Source of the DNA: Apostichopus japonicus
Taxonomy: Eukaryota > Echinodermata > Holothuroidea > Aspidochirotida > Stichopodidae
NCBI RefSeq assembly: GCF_037975245.1
Contig: NC_092575.1
Coordinates: forward strand, 13,321,001-13,366,000
Reading direction: 5' to 3'
Length of the DNA stretch: 45,000 bases
Each line of letters begins with the position of its first letter. Positions within the stretch are counted from its first letter, which is position 1. A program made the position numbers and the translations under genes. The notes beneath the pieces were generated by a model. That model did no database searches and was not told the origin of the DNA. It saw only the letters and a list, made by a program, of their open reading frames with translations. Shown here piece after piece: positions 12,634 to 25,574 of this stretch.

Positions 12634-14204
12634 ATTTCTTACCTAATAATCACCAAACAGGAGACTAAGATCCTTCCTTGTTCAGTGACCCATTAACCAC
12701 ATGATTACTGACATTCTTTACAAAACAGTTTATAGGTAACTTGATGGTATTTAATGTAACACCTCTTGTATTAACACATAGTACAGTTATACCTGAGCTG
12801 TCTAGAGCAGTGGTGTTTTACATATACAGTACAGCATGGGAATTAGTGTCTGTGAAAGTAATTGCTACAGTTTGTTTCCTCTTTGTTCAAGAGAGGCGAG
12901 AGAGAGAGAAGGAGAGGTACCGTAGTTCCATTCTTGATCTGATTGCTTTAGCAGTCCAGTGTTATAAATAACCGGAGGCAATTCTTACTCATCCTCTCAG
13001 TCATTCTCTCAGTTTGTCACCTCTTGTAGGTCTCCTCCCTCCTCCCTGGAGGTCATTCATAAACCTCAATTTGACTTTATCTTTATCCTCATTCACTGCC
13101 TGCATGGTAACATACAGTAGGACCATTAAACCCTGTCAAGAATGCTCACTTTCTCGAAATCTTGCCTTTGATCGTGAAATCAAAATATTTCCTATTGACA
13201 AGATTTTAGTGATAAATCCATTGGCCTAAAAATGGCTATTTAGTAACTATAATCTGTCTGAACAGGAGGAATGCGTAGCTGGATTTTTAACAAAGGAAGA
13301 CAGATGATCCATCATTTTTGACCCATTTATGCCTGCGGTATTTTGACAACATATTTCGCATTTTCATATATATGCTCTTATCCTATTGATTAAAATTATG
13401 GGGAAGATACAAAAGCATGGTCCGTTAGGCGACTCAAAGGTATTGATATATTTAATCTGCAGTCTTTGCTATGTCGTTGGGAAGCAGAGCGCTGTTGCAA
13501 TGAATGGAGCGTGAGCACGCAGGCGGGAGGCTTTCTAGGACAGAGCTACAGAGTTGTAGGATCAAGCCTTATTTTTCAATCAATCCTAGAAAGAGATCAG
13601 GGTATATTATACCTAGATGAAACTAATTGTGGATAATTGAAACTGCTTCGGTGGATTTGAAAAATCTATTCTGACAGTAACTCACTGTATATAGTTTATT
13701 ACTTTTCTTGATGATGGCATTTTGAACTGGTGGAATAGTTTGCATGGCACCAAGTCAATGGAGTTCAGAAAGCTTTAATAATACTTGTGTCGTTATAGGA
13801 GAGACTACAAAATCAGTGTAAAATAGCTTTGTTTTGAAGGAAGTATTACAATAGATTTTTGGTTCTGTTCGGATTATTTTGTTTAAATAACCAATTAGGG
13901 TGTAACCCTAGGATTTGTTTGCATTGTTGCAATCGGCTAAATCACAAACTACGGAACTCTGGGGCACAATTAGGGGTGAATTGTCTCTAGGAATTAGGTT
14001 TCAAGAACGAGTCAACTACCGTGGCCAATCATTGTCTCAGACAAACGTTTCTATCGTTATCCTTGTCACAAATCCATTGTCATTTGTGCGACCTGTTGTA
14101 ACAGTTCGTAGACAATAACAGTTCATATATAATTTACCGATTCGATGATAAGAGAGGATAAAGTGATTTTTTGGCGCAATAGGCTCTGTAAAGCAATATA
14201 TATA

Positions 14205-14362
14205 GATTTACTTCGCTCCTCTCTTACCTGTCTCCAAGTCCACATCCGCACTATTGCTAATGACCTTTAAACTACATGTCTGGAATGTTTCATGACTGCA
14301 CTCACACTTTTTTGGGGCACTGCCCACTTAATCCTCCTTCCAAATCTACCATTCAGTAACCT
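14205..14362 (-). repeat. Dispersed CAGGTAAG repeat, diverged antisense copy
   Basis: Begins TTTACTTCGCTCCTCTCTTA followed by CCTGTCTCC, the reverse complement of the GAGACAGGTAAG...GAGCGAAGTAAA part of the family. It ends with a CTTCCAAATCTACCATTCA edge. The middle is diverged. Confidence 0.6.
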
Positions 14363-15327
14363 GTCCCCTCACATTTACTGCACTCTCGTTTAGAACCATT
14401 ATACTGTAGCTGTATTTTAAATTGGGCTTGATAAATTGCCTCTTTTGACCACACCCCGTGTATATAACTTACATAATAATTGGATACATTCTCAGTCCAG
14501 ATGTCTAGATATATGTGGATAACAACCCTTTTGGATGCTTGAAATTAGCACGTATTTATTCGATTTATTCTAAGGAAAAAAGTTTGGGTCTATTATGACG
14601 AAAGGTATGATATGAATACTAAACTTATTGATGTAAGTAATTATGGATAAAATACCTTCATAACACTGATAAATCTTCCCCAAAAGAATCTTAAATGTCA
14701 GATTCTCAGAACTTTGATGTTAATGTATTTTAAGCCTTCATGTACATTTCTTGCAGTTAAACGTTCAAAGAATTTAAGCTGCTTCGGGCAGTTTCATATA
14801 TCATTTCAATCTTCACAATGTTTGCACAGAGTACTTCCACCTGACATTTTGAAGATAAAACTGCCCAGGGTCCCTTATTTACAATAACAATTATTTACTT
14901 ATCAGAAAATATGCATGAGGTTTGATGGTATATTGACTGTCCAGTGTTTGTCTCTGATTTTCAGAATTTTTCTGGGAAATTTTCTACAGTACGATTGGCT
15001 GTAGCTATCCCAATAGAAGATATCTCTCTGAAATGTCAGTAAATTATTCGGAGGTGACTGTTGAAATGATGATGTACATACGGACACAATTAAAGTGTCA
15101 AATTGTCTCCTCTATTAGCAAAGATTTCAAATCCTTGCTGAAGGCGAGAGGAATCTATGCGATGGTGATGGGTGTACACATGTCATACATAACATATACC
15201 CAACTCAGTACTAAGTTTTCGTGATTGTGTGTGTGTGTATATATGCTGTCTCCTTAGCTTGTACAGTAAATTACACAAAATCATTTTCCACATTTTTATG
15301 CCAAAATTGCCCTTGTAATTGTATTTT

Positions 15328-15464
15328 CTCACTTACGTGTCTCCTCACAACTGCAGCCTCGCTCTGCTGTGTCTAGAGTGACCTGCTAACATTTGATACT
15401 GACCTCCCCCTGTTGACCGGTCACATCCGGTCAACCTATGGTACAGTACCTCATCATTCTACCA
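15328..15464 (-). repeat. Dispersed CAGGTAAG repeat, antisense copy
   Basis: Reads CTCACTTACGTGTCTCCTCA, then GACCGGTCACATCCGGTCAA and TCATTCTACCACCCA, matching the reverse complement of the family. A short further fragment in plus orientation (AATATATCCAAAACCAGGTA) lies at about 15583-15602. Confidence 0.65.
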
Positions 15465-16062
15465 CCCACAGTGTCTATTTGTTTACTCAATAGCTCTGTG
15501 AAGATGGTCGTGTACTTTAGCCGTTATTATTGTTGTTGTTGTTGTAAGGAGGCAGGTTATACAGAAGGTTCGCCGCTAGTAAATATATCCAAAACCAGGT
15601 ACGTTTTGGCATATTAACAGTGTAGTCAGGCTAATGAACAGTCTGTCTTGATAATATTGTGGTATAATATGACATGGAAACTGTAATCATTGAAATCAAT
15701 ACAAAGCATTGTTGCATTCCTTCCCTTTGCCAACAGATAGAATCAGTTGAGCATTATTTAAAAGCAATGTCTCCATTGTTTTATCTGATGGCCTTTGAAC
15801 ATTGCTCACGGTTGCTCATGGAGTGGGACAACATGGAGTGGGACAACACTGTATCCCCCTCATGACATCGCTGTGTGATAATGACAGGAGTTATTTGTGC
15901 TATTTGGTCTCCCCTATCAAAGTCTCCTGTGATTAACCGCTCTGCTATGTGACAGCATCAGTTGAACAGCACATTGCATAAATCATAAAATTTGCTCCTG
16001 CTGAGAAACTGGCATGAGTCCCTCGTTGGTGCACATCACAAAAACTTCTTTTGTTAATATTA

Positions 16063-16165
16063 TAGAGTCGGCGCACAGACATACACACATATATGATAGA
16101 GTGGGTGCACACACACACATATATAGAGTTGGTGAACACACATATATGTATGCATGTATGCTGTA
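16063..16165 (+). repeat. CA/TA-rich minisatellite (~3 units)
   Basis: Three imperfect units begin AGAGTCGGCGCACA, AGAGTGGGTGCACA and AGAGTTGGTGAACA, each followed by an ACACACATATAT run. Overlapping ORFs on both strands here are by-products. Confidence 0.8.
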
Positions 16166-16903
16166 CATGATTCTGCTTGTTCTCTGTAGAGATCTGTAAA
16201 AGAAAACATAATATGAATTTATCAACATAAACATAGTACACTCCCTCACTGGTCTAGAATCTGCAGAAAACCACAATGATGATACGCTTAGTTATAAAGA
16301 GAAACCGATCAAACAATTAAGCAAGTTTCGATCATTAAACCTTTGTTGCAATTCTTGCAAGTATACAAGTTAAGCGCTAGGGGTTAGATGTTTTGATTAT
16401 AGCGAGATCTTCAGAGGGCAAATTGAAACGAAACTGACCATTGACACATTTTAAATCGACGAATGGACCAACTAACTTTCACTTGGAGGTTTTAACAATG
16501 ACTGTATGTTATGTTTAGTCCATCTTTGACACAAGTCCCAATTTGGTTCATAACCTCTTTTAGCTCCCCCCCCCCCTCTTCTCCCAATTTGACTCCTACT
16601 ATACACATGTTTTCCTAACAATACTGACAATCCAAAAGGATTGTTTAAATGACAAAAAAAGCTAACTTAGACAACAAGAAAAAAACAAAAAGAGAAGAAA
16701 AGACGGAATTTCACTAACTGGTCAGTTTACATTTATGATGTGGATTTTGGAAATTGCAAGCATCAATACATATACTTTTGTCTAAATGTTCAAGTACTGT
16801 AAAGTCTGATGTTTTTTTTTTAAAGGTAATGATGACCCAGTGGTAATGTTTCTATTATACAACTCATAATTTTGAACACTTTTTCCTTTCTCTATCTTGA
16901 CAG

Positions 16904-17011
16904 GTCAGGGACTTAGTGAATCTGTGTACTTGTCCAAATCAGTTTCCGATGATTCGGGAAGGGGAAGGCAAATACAGGATCGGAGACGCTCAAACCCTCA
17001 TATTTGTCAGG
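16904..17011 (+). CDS. GAS2L: GAS2-like protein, exon encoding the first half of the GAR domain
   Basis: Internal exon of 36 codons, phase 0 at both ends. The acceptor is a pyrimidine-rich tract ending in TTGACAG and the donor is AGG|gtgagta. The translation has the start of a GAS2-related (GAR) domain: a CTCPNQFPM zinc-ligand-type block followed by EGKYRIGDAQTLIFVR. In the GAS2/GAS2L and spectraplakin families this domain binds microtubules, while an N-terminal calponin-homology domain binds actin. The CTCP-QFPM and TLIFVR wording fits the GAS2L1/GAS2L2 branch better than GAS2 or GAS2L3, as far as I remember those sequences. The exon reads straight into the exon at 40072 without a frame break. 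The CH-domain exons expected upstream were not found in the preceding 16.9 kb, so they probably lie off the left edge. Alternatives are another GAR protein such as a spectraplakin, but the downstream tail argues against that. Confidence 0.93.
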
Positions 17012-17059
17012 GTGAGTATAGATATAGATAAAATAGTTTTAGGGGGCAAAAATGGGTAG

Positions 17060-17630
17060 AGTGAGGATTGTGTAGAGACAGGTAAGTTAGTCTCTCATAA
17101 ACAACCATAATCCCTACTTATACAGTGCTTCGATCAAGAAAGTGCAGAAAACTCTCGTCAGGGATGATTTCTGATCCCAATGGAGCTCCCCACGATAAGA
17201 AGCCTAGACGATATTTAAGGAAAGAAACTTCCTCGGAGGAATAGCGTCGGTCACTCCTCGAGTGGAAAATCGGGAAGGAGAAATTGAGTAGGTAGAGTTC
17301 AGATGTGGGATTGGGGGAGCTGCACATGCTAAAATATTTATAGATAGTAGGTTTTGCTGGATGAGGAAAATGCATTCGTAGATCAGAGACAGGTAAGAGA
17401 GGAGCGAAGTAAATTCATTCCCAAACCAGGAAGTTTTAGTGAAACATCCATATTTTATTGGTAGACCTTGCTGGGAAATGAACTTATTTACTTTGCTCCT
17501 CGCTTTACCTGTCACCTCACAACCATAGCACCCCATTTACCGTGCCTAGAATGTCCTGGTAACCTTTTGACACTGTGCGCCCTCTATGACCGGCCCCTCC
17601 CGTCATTGCCCTTCTCATTCTACCATTCAA
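17060..17630. repeat. Cluster of CAGGTAAG repeat pieces, partly inverted
   Basis: A plus-strand piece at 17069-17110 and another at 17380-17450 carry GAGACAGGTAAG. A minus-strand copy at 17484-17630 reads CTTTGCTCCTCGCTTTACCT, then GTGCCTAGAATGTCCTGGTA and GCGCCCTCTATGACCGGCCC. The 17380 and 17484 pieces face each other and can pair. The cluster starts only about 50 bp downstream of the exon at 16904, so its donor-like motifs sit close to the real donor. Confidence 0.75.
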
Positions 17631-20050
17631 AGTGCCAGCATGCATATTTTCCAGGGATTTTTTCCCCTTAGTATTTGGTCTAACGATAGCTGAGGATTTG
17701 AGAGTTTCTTCCATCGGATTCTTAATACCTTTGAAGTGGTATTAGAAGTCGAAATGAACTATTCTAGTCTAGATAAGTGACTCACTGAACAGAGCTATAA
17801 GCTTCAAGCTATGCTATGTACATTAGGTGAAAAAAAATTGCCAGGAATTAATCTTCATATCAAAACAATCTAATTGTCTAGCTTGGTGAAAACAATGTGC
17901 CTTACCGATTTGCCCATGGATGATAGCTTTTAGCAAATCAGCTCCAACTGAGACGTTTAAGTGCTCCCCATGCTTTAGTCTCGTAATTGATTAATATTTC
18001 ATTTTGTATACATTAGTGAGCACTTACTACTCCTCCTCCTCCCCTGGAATCCAGAGGAGCATGCATATAAAATAATCACAATCAATGAATAAAAAATGCA
18101 CACACCTATACGGCGGAGTCCGCAGCTTCAATAATCTGATTAAGTGTTTCCCCTCTGAAGTCATCGGTGACAATTCCTTTGTCTACCCAATGACACCTAA
18201 TACCCCTGTTTTAGTTTAACGCCTGGGCTGTATCATGTTACCCCCTCTCTGCTGGACTGATTCGTGGCCTGAAAATCCCCACATTTTCCTAATTGTAAGT
18301 CCTTTCCCCGATTCTCCACGGTCAGGGGTTTCTCGAAAAGCCTTTTTCGCTTTGTTTACTTCGAAGATGCGCTCAGTCAATTGTGACCGAGTTCACCCAT
18401 GCAAATCTTAATTAATCTACAGTGGTTAACTGTACTAGAGCAAAGAAAGGAAAAACATGCATCAATTGGTGAATAGCCTACCAGCACTTATCCTCACCTT
18501 CCGTGTGTATGACTCATCGTAACCGTACTAGATACAAAGGTCTTTGGGATTTCCCTACCCATCTAAGTAGGGTAGGATATCCCAGGTTACATAGGCCAGA
18601 CCTGCTTCTATCAATTACAGAGGACTTTTCAAGTGATGGCAGTTTAATCCCCGGCATAATAAAAAGAAGGCCTGTATACACCTGGACATAGGACACCATA
18701 AAACAAAAAATCAAAAGCGGGGATATAGAATGAGAATCGATTTGTAACGAAGAGGATGCTAAGTTGAAATTGATCTGGAAATGTAGTAATTTAAATCAAT
18801 CAGGTTAACAATGTACTAGTGTGGCTGAATATACTTGCTGGTAAGGGAGAGTGACTAAGTCGTAGTATTCATCCAGAGAGCCATTAACCTCATTACATAA
18901 AGGTGTCAGAAAAGTACATTGTTACTCACAGGCTATGTCATTCATGACATTTTTTTCCTGTAACTTCTGTGCTCTCTCTTGTTGTAATTAAATGACAAGT
19001 TTGGCTATCAAAAGTGTTAAGCGTTCTGACAGATCTGTGGAGGGGGGAAAAGTCATCTCTGATATTGCATTTCGGGTAGTAATTTTCAGAGGTAAGCGAC
19101 TCCCTGAACAACAGTGTTACCATAGAAGAGGAGAGTGGGGTAGGTTGGGGGGTTGGTTTATAGGGGGTAGTTCAGTGTCTCTTTATTAGAGGCAATTATT
19201 CCTCACTTACTTGTCTCCATCAAAACATTATTTACTTCTGATTTGTGCATGAAGGTATCTACATGTGGTGTGAAATTTGCTATAGCTGTTGCCTTATTGG
19301 TGGTAATGTGTTGTTGATTCTAGTTCTGACAAACAGGATGAATGTTCTAGGAAATAGGATGGAAGTGGATTATAGTGGGCATTTGGTGGGACTTTTTAAC
19401 TTTAATTTGCATATATCTGTGTGAAGTCTGTCAAACAATGTTTCAATTTTCCTTCATCTTTGCTGTTTTTAATCAATTTTTACTTTGGATGTGGTAACTT
19501 AGTTTTATCTTTGATTGATTTCATAACAACACCCTTAAACAGTGTTTTTTTAAAATAAATTATGATTCTTTGATTTTGTTTTGATCTTAATTATCCAATC
19601 CATTCCCTACAGATACCAGGAAGTTCCCTATCAATTATTTAGCTTGCTCACATAAAATATTTATTTTCAGTGGTTTCCTTCTGCTATGGTACCTGTGTAC
19701 AGGCAAATATGTTATCATCTTGAGCACTGCCTCAGGAATGTAATGTACTGTAACTCAAGGGTGTTTACTATTTAGATATTTTTAGCTTCCTGAAAAGGCT
19801 CTTTATTGACATTAAAGCAACACAGTGAATTTTCATGCTGTCTGACTACTGTATATAGAATGTCAGGAACCGATGAAAATCACAAAACATTTGAGAGGAA
19901 GATTTGATGAGGAATATAGATCTCATACATGTAATACTGAAATCATATGAGGGTTGTGTACATTGATAGAATAGGTAGGAATATGTTATTAATGTATCAA
20001 TCTCTGTGTGTATCTTATATTTGTACTTCTTAAGAGTTAACTAATAATGT

Positions 20051-20145
20051 CCCATAGGATGTAAAGTGCTTTGAGATATTCTTTTATGTAAAGTGTTATA
20101 TAACTATATCATTATGGTTATTACTATTATAATATTATTTCATGA
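20051..20145 (+). mobile_element. 3' tail of an L2/CR1-like LINE or a SINE sharing it
   Basis: GTAAAGTGCTTTGAGATATT followed by TATGTAAAGTGTTATATAAC and an AT-rich ATTATnATT tail matches the widely shared GTAAAGCGCTTTGAG...GCGCTATATAA 3' end of L2-clade LINEs and their dependent SINEs. No reverse transcriptase frame is seen upstream, so it is a 5'-truncated copy. Family recognition is from memory of the motif. Confidence 0.55.
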
Positions 20146-22155
20146 TTAGAATCATTTATATATCCACGGATAATGGTTCTACATCTTAACGTCAGCTGAA
20201 CCCATCCCCCCATTCCCCCCTCCCCCACTCCTCAACAAGAGAAGCACAACACAACATTTGGAGTTTGTAATTGTTCCACTAATGTACCTATCAAGAAAAG
20301 GCTTAAAGTGTGCAAAAACTTGATTTCCCTCTTACTGTACCATTTGGTCTTGGTGCTGTTGTCATTGTTTTCTTGTTACAGGTAACTAATTTCCTTATCA
20401 TTTTCCTGTTTATCATTTGCTGCTTTAAGCTAGTACAAAGTAGTAAACTGAGTTTTAAGTTCTTACATTTTGTATTTATCAATGGTGCCAATGTTGTTGA
20501 ACTTATCTTTATACATGTTTGATTAGACAAAAATGTGCTGGTATGTAGTCAACTAGTCAGTAGTCAGGAATTCATATGACATTCTGTGATCTTATGATAG
20601 TTGTGAACACAGGGTAAGTCACAGCAAAATACCATACCGTATGTGTGTGCATGGAGTTGTATGAATGCATCTAGTTTGGCATATAGCTCCATGGGCATAC
20701 GTGACCTTTACAGTTATGGTGTCATAGCTCACATTACAGTATTAGATCTGTCTGTGTACATTCAACTGGCATTATTACAGAAACATAAATTATAAACAGT
20801 TTTGAGTACATGCAGTGTTTTATCATACACAACCTGGTACTTTATTTAAATTTCCCTCCAGGGTGAATCTAATTGAACACTGTACAATTTATCATCATTA
20901 TCATATATGGTGATTGATGCTTTCAGAGCTAACTTAGTTGTTAACTCAGTCGTACCATGAAAATTGTGTGAGAGATCTATATAGCCTACTGTATGCTAAA
21001 AAGTACATGTATGGGTATCTATAAAGTGTCAGTGTGTGAATTTTACGGGACACTTGTGCAGCTTTTAGTCTTTGTATGTTTTGAACGTTTATTCTGTTTC
21101 ATTAATCAAACTTTTAGTCATTCTCCAAACTTGTCATTGAAATATTTACTTATTTAATGTTTGCTGGATAATGTGTTCAAATGTTATAAGCAATTGATGT
21201 TACAACATTAGTACAGAAGGTTACAAGTAATTACCATTCTCACAATATTACCTGCAATTGAATTATAGAATCCATTACATGTTGACCTAACAGACTTACA
21301 GTGCTGTAGAGTGCTATGACTTGATGTGATCTACATGATTAATCTTAAATTGTGTGATATTGAAATTATTCCTCTCCAGAACTTGCCAAAAAGTTTTGAC
21401 TTTTTTGGGGCCTTTAAATTTCTACACTTTTCTGAGTCATCAAAAAATAGTACAAAGTTACTGTGAAATAAAACACTTTCTGCAATGAGCTTGATTAAAG
21501 TTCATCTGCCCCCTCCCTGGATGCTACGAGCATTTGTTATTTTAAGCCATTTCTTGGTGAGATTTTTTAATTATTGTCAGCATTTCTGGGAGTGTATTTA
21601 ACAATTTAGTCTGAGGCTTTTAAAAAGACAGAATTTTGGATGAGTGAGCATGGCTGATTTAATTATTTTCATGAAATCTTAAGTTCAGAAAGTTATTAAG
21701 CATATTTTAATTTTCGTTTTGTGTTTGAGGTGTCAATCAAAGACCTCTTTATACCAATATGAAAAACGAAATTTTATTCGATGATTAGATCTTAGATCAA
21801 TGAACTGGGAGTGGAACCAAAAAAATTCTTAATAGAAGGTAATTAAACGTCAGTCCATCACAGAGTCCCTCTTGTGAAGAAGATATTAAGGGCAAAGCAA
21901 ATCTTTGTGGTGGATTTTCAAAATATAGCATCATAAGTATAGTTTGTCCCAATGACACTGCATATTGTTGTGGAATGCCCTGAAGAAAATTTTTATGACA
22001 GAATTATAAGTGGCTTTTATCAAATTACTGCAAATTTGCTCATTTTGATATATGAGGGAGCGGCCGGTCAACCTATATATACAGAATCTCATTAACTTCA
22101 TTTGTTCTTGTTGCAGTTGATCCTGATGCAATCCCTGCTTAGTAAGAATTTAAGA

Positions 22156-22500
22156 CAAAGTTACTTTGCTCATCTATTAATACCTGTCTCCATTACATAA
22201 ATTGTTCTTTCCCATCTACAACACTTTCTGATAACACTTTAGTACCTTGCCCACACTGGTCCAGTTCTTGGCCGAGGCCTCCTTTTCTTCATTCCAAATT
22301 TACCACTCTGATTTACATAGAACTGCTTCCCTGCATACCTGTCTCCCGACAACTTAAGCGAAGGTTGCACAGTGCTTAAAAGGTTTCCATGTCACTTTAG
22401 ACCTGGTACAGCTGGAAGTGTGCTTACTTTGTGAGGAGATAGGTAAGCTCTTTGCTTGTAAATACCCTAACCCCGTAAGTTGTGGAATATTTGTATCTAG
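22156..22500. repeat. Two CAGGTAAG repeat pieces in opposite orientation
   Basis: A minus-orientation copy at 22156-22312 (GTTACTTTGCTCATC...TACCTGTCTCC, TTCCAAATTTACCA edge) is followed by a plus-orientation 3' portion at 22430-22500 (GAGGAGATAGGTAAGCTC, AAATACCCTAACCCCGTAAG). Both are diverged from the better copies at 17484 and 37711. Confidence 0.6.
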
Positions 22501-24548
22501 TTACATGGTGTTTTTGATACCACAAAAATGGAAAGCATCTGAACTAATTAACTCTTAAAAAATCTATGAGGGTGTGTATAAAGCAGTTTCAACAGTAATA
22601 TTGTGATTTATACGTCATGAGTTTGGTGAAATCGTTGACTCTTAGAAAACTTGAAAGACTGCTGTAAAAGCATTGTACTTTCAAATTTAACCTGAGGCAG
22701 TTTTTATGTTGTAGTCTTCAGACCTGTGATATAATCTGTGTCTTTAAGTTTTAAAGCCAACCCTCATGTATTAACTCTTACCATGACCTAAATTGTAAAT
22801 ATACAGTTCTCAATGAAGGTCTAGGGGTGCAGTACTGAATTAAGTTGGCGTTAATTACTCTCAAGTTCTCAAGTTGTTTAGGAATTGTCCTTGCCATAAT
22901 CCTTTGAGCTATTGACTGTTACTAATTGAATGTGAGCAGCATTGATAAAAGAAGTATCAAACAATTATATGTCATATGTATTGCATATTTGTGGTGAAAG
23001 GAAAATAAACACAAAAAAATAATAATAATAACAAATTACCCCAAAAATGGAGAAAGATACTTGTAGATGGGGTACTTAATTTTGGTTGTCAGCAATATAC
23101 AAAGAACTGTCTGATGGTTCCAAAGTCGACTTGGGATGTTTGTGGAAAACAAAACCCTTGGATATAATTGAGAGAAATTCACAGATTTAGTTTTCTACCT
23201 CCCTATTATCTTTCTCCTTACGACTAATACTTTTAAAGGTTACAATTAAGTGGCAATTGGATTGAAGGATTTCATTAATTCAGATGATAGAATAATAAGG
23301 AGGGCAGTAAATTCGATTAAATTTACTTTACCCAAGTCTCTCATACCTGACTTCATTCACTATACCAGGCGAGGGTACTATTGTGATATATAATATGAAT
23401 ATAATCATCAACTTGGGACAGATAGTCAAAGCAACGTTTCTCTCCTTATTTTTCTATCAATCTAACGTACAGTATATCCTGTCCATTTCTCCTCGTTAAA
23501 AATTTAAACACCAAGGGTCACAAACTTCCAAGGTTTTTAAGATAAAACTAAGAATCAGAAAATTACGAAGAATTTCAACTCCTGAAGTCAAGAATAATTT
23601 TAGTCAACTAATAAAGTTCTAGAGAAATATGCGATATATTTTAGAAGGTCGAATTTGTGAAGGTACGTAGATTGAAATTTAATTTAAAGAAATTTTATGA
23701 GCGTGCTGAGACCATGGACGTGTTTGAGTGCAGGCAAGATAAACCTTGTAACACTGTATTAGTAGAAGGATGTCTAGAGTCTACAGTACAGTACTTGCTT
23801 TTACTTCCCTTTTGATAAAGAGTCTTATGTAACAATGATCTCGTAATCGTTGTAATTAGATTTCGTCCTTGGGAGAGAACTGCCTTGCGCGGAGAAAAAA
23901 AAGATTATTGAGAACATACTGACAGTGTTTGTGGACAGATTGTGAGCTATCGATGCAATAAGGTGTATGCAAATGAGGTACTTGTCTTGGAGTAGGGTCA
24001 GCAAAGAGGCGTTATTAAAAGATGCAAGGTTTTCACACAGGTCTGCATATGATATATGGTTCGATATCAATTTGCTAAATGAAGCCACAAGAATGGAAGT
24101 GTTATATATGTTATACATGGAGATCTATAACTTGTCAATACGATATATCACCTCAAAGTAGTTCCATTTGCAGGGGCGGTAAATTATCCATTGAAAATGT
24201 GTAGTTTTAACTGAATATGTAAAAGACAAATAATTATAATTACAGTGGTTGAAGGAGATCTATACAAGCCAAACCAACCATAATCTTTTGTCTCATATGA
24301 CTGAGATCTTTATAAAGAATAATACCCCCAAAAAGATAAAATCCTGTTTCATGTACAGTAGGAGAATAAAGTAGTTTAAAGGCCTGAACCTGGAAGCTGT
24401 CTTTTATAAATCTGCAATGTCATAGTGCCACAAGGATATGGAACCTATTTACTTTCTTTCACTTTTGTTTTACTTCTCACATTTTCAAGTAGAATGTGAA
24501 CAGTTTTGGCGCTGGAACCTACGACATCATTAACGTTCATAGGTTCGA

Positions 24549-24947
24549 TATTATACAAATAATGAATGGTTATGAGTGCAATAGTGCAAATATTTCATGA
24601 GTTGAAAGATGGAATGTTCCATTCAACGAGGCGCAGCTGAATTGAATGGAACAAATTACATCTTTCAACGAATGAAATATTTGCACTATTGCACGAATGG
24701 AAACCATTCATTATTTGTTTTATACAACACCTTGAAATTTGGATATAATTGGATGTAAAATGCACTCATGCAACAGATTGTTTTGAACAGACAGGTTTCT
24801 CTGCTCTCTTACCATTGAAAAAAGTGCTATCAAAAAAGTATAACGCATGGTTCTATCATCATAGAGTGCAATTGAGCGGATTTTGCATGCAATCGACGAG
24901 CAATTGACCAATCAAATGGCCGGAATATAATTAGGTGTTGTATAATA
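24549..24947. mobile_element. Foldback MITE-like element
   Basis: A near-palindrome at about 24551-24725 has arms of about 75 bp: ATAATGAATGGTT, GTGCAATAGTGCAAATATTT and GTTGAAAGATG on the left are mirrored on the right, around a short GAGGCGCAGCTGA loop. The wider element may run to 24947, because TATTATACAA at 24549-24558 is matched by TTGTATAATA at 24938-24947, and AACACC(T) near 24727 pairs with AGGTGTT at 24933. No coding content. Target duplications could not be identified. Confidence 0.65.
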
Positions 24948-25152
24948 CAGTATATATACTCATCACTTGGAAAACCCATCTCCATTACAGAGGAATATAC
25001 TCTGTAACAAATAAAGGAAAACATAGAAAATGTATGCACATATATGGCTTGATGATGATGTCATAATTTGGACTTGATCAAGTCTTCAGCCTAGTGTTTG
25101 ACGAGACACTTAATGCGTGATATCTCCCAAATGGGATAATATTTTAGCTGTC

Positions 25153-25158
25153 TGGGAA
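25153..25158 (+). repeat. Target-site duplication, left (TGGGAA)
   Basis: TGGGAA directly before the left terminal repeat, identical to 31541-31546 directly after the right one. Confidence 0.85.
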
Positions 25159-25574
25159 TACGGAGAGCCAAACGTTCCATAAATGTCGAAAAAGAAAGTG
25201 AAGTGTCCAAGTTAATATATATATGTCCAAATCGATATCAACATGTTACAATTCGATATCAGCATGTTACAATTCCATATGAACATGTCGAAACAAAATA
25301 CAATATGCCATTGCGTCTATCAACATGTCAAATTCAACATCAGCATGTCGAAAACTTGTAACAGCATGCCATTACTACATTGGTCATGTCAACATGCTAT
25401 ATTTACGTCGTGCTATAATTTTGGAACTTCGGCGCGCGCCAACGTTTCATATATGTCGAGATTTATTTCAGTATGTCCAAAACTTGTGTCAGCATGGTGA
25501 GCGAAGAGTAGTGAAGTATTGCCATGACAACGTTGCACATGGTTCGTGTCGTTCACACGGTACTATGGTTGAAT
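25159..25574 (+). repeat. Left terminal inverted repeat (416 bp)
   Basis: Pairs with 31104-31540 over its whole length with very few differences, for example one base in TTTTGGAACTTCGG versus TTTTGGCACTTCGG. Its outer half is a series of (C/T)ATGT(C/T) motifs at about 25222, 25242, 25263, 25284, 25304, 25324, 25344, 25365 and 25385, spaced 20-21 bp. Three more lie at 25452, 25472 and 25493. A GGCGCGCGCC block lies at 25431-25440. A 126-codon ORF starting in it at 25325 looks incidental. Confidence 0.93.

Larger units (their letters stand above)
1..16903 (+). other. Presumed upstream intron (incomplete) of the GAS2-like gene
   Basis: Because the exon at 16904 begins mid-protein in phase 0, an upstream coding exon must exist. 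I looked for reading frames resembling the end of a calponin-homology domain and saw none, so this stretch is read as intron, or as intron plus unrecognised short exons. Repeats inside it are listed separately. In 1-1962, 8880-9518, 10710-12420 and 12634-14207 I see only AT-rich unique sequence, small homopolymers and an (ACGT)n run at about 1018-1033. Confidence 0.5.

Noticed and set aside
1-16903. Upstream calponin-homology exons of the GAS2-like gene
   Set aside because: No frame with recognisable CH-domain wording was found; short exons cannot be excluded by eye.
20310-20522. 70-codon hydrophobic ORF resembling a membrane segment
   Set aside because: T-rich intronic DNA gives hydrophobic translations by chance. 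A comparable ORF exists on the opposite strand and no splice context supports it.
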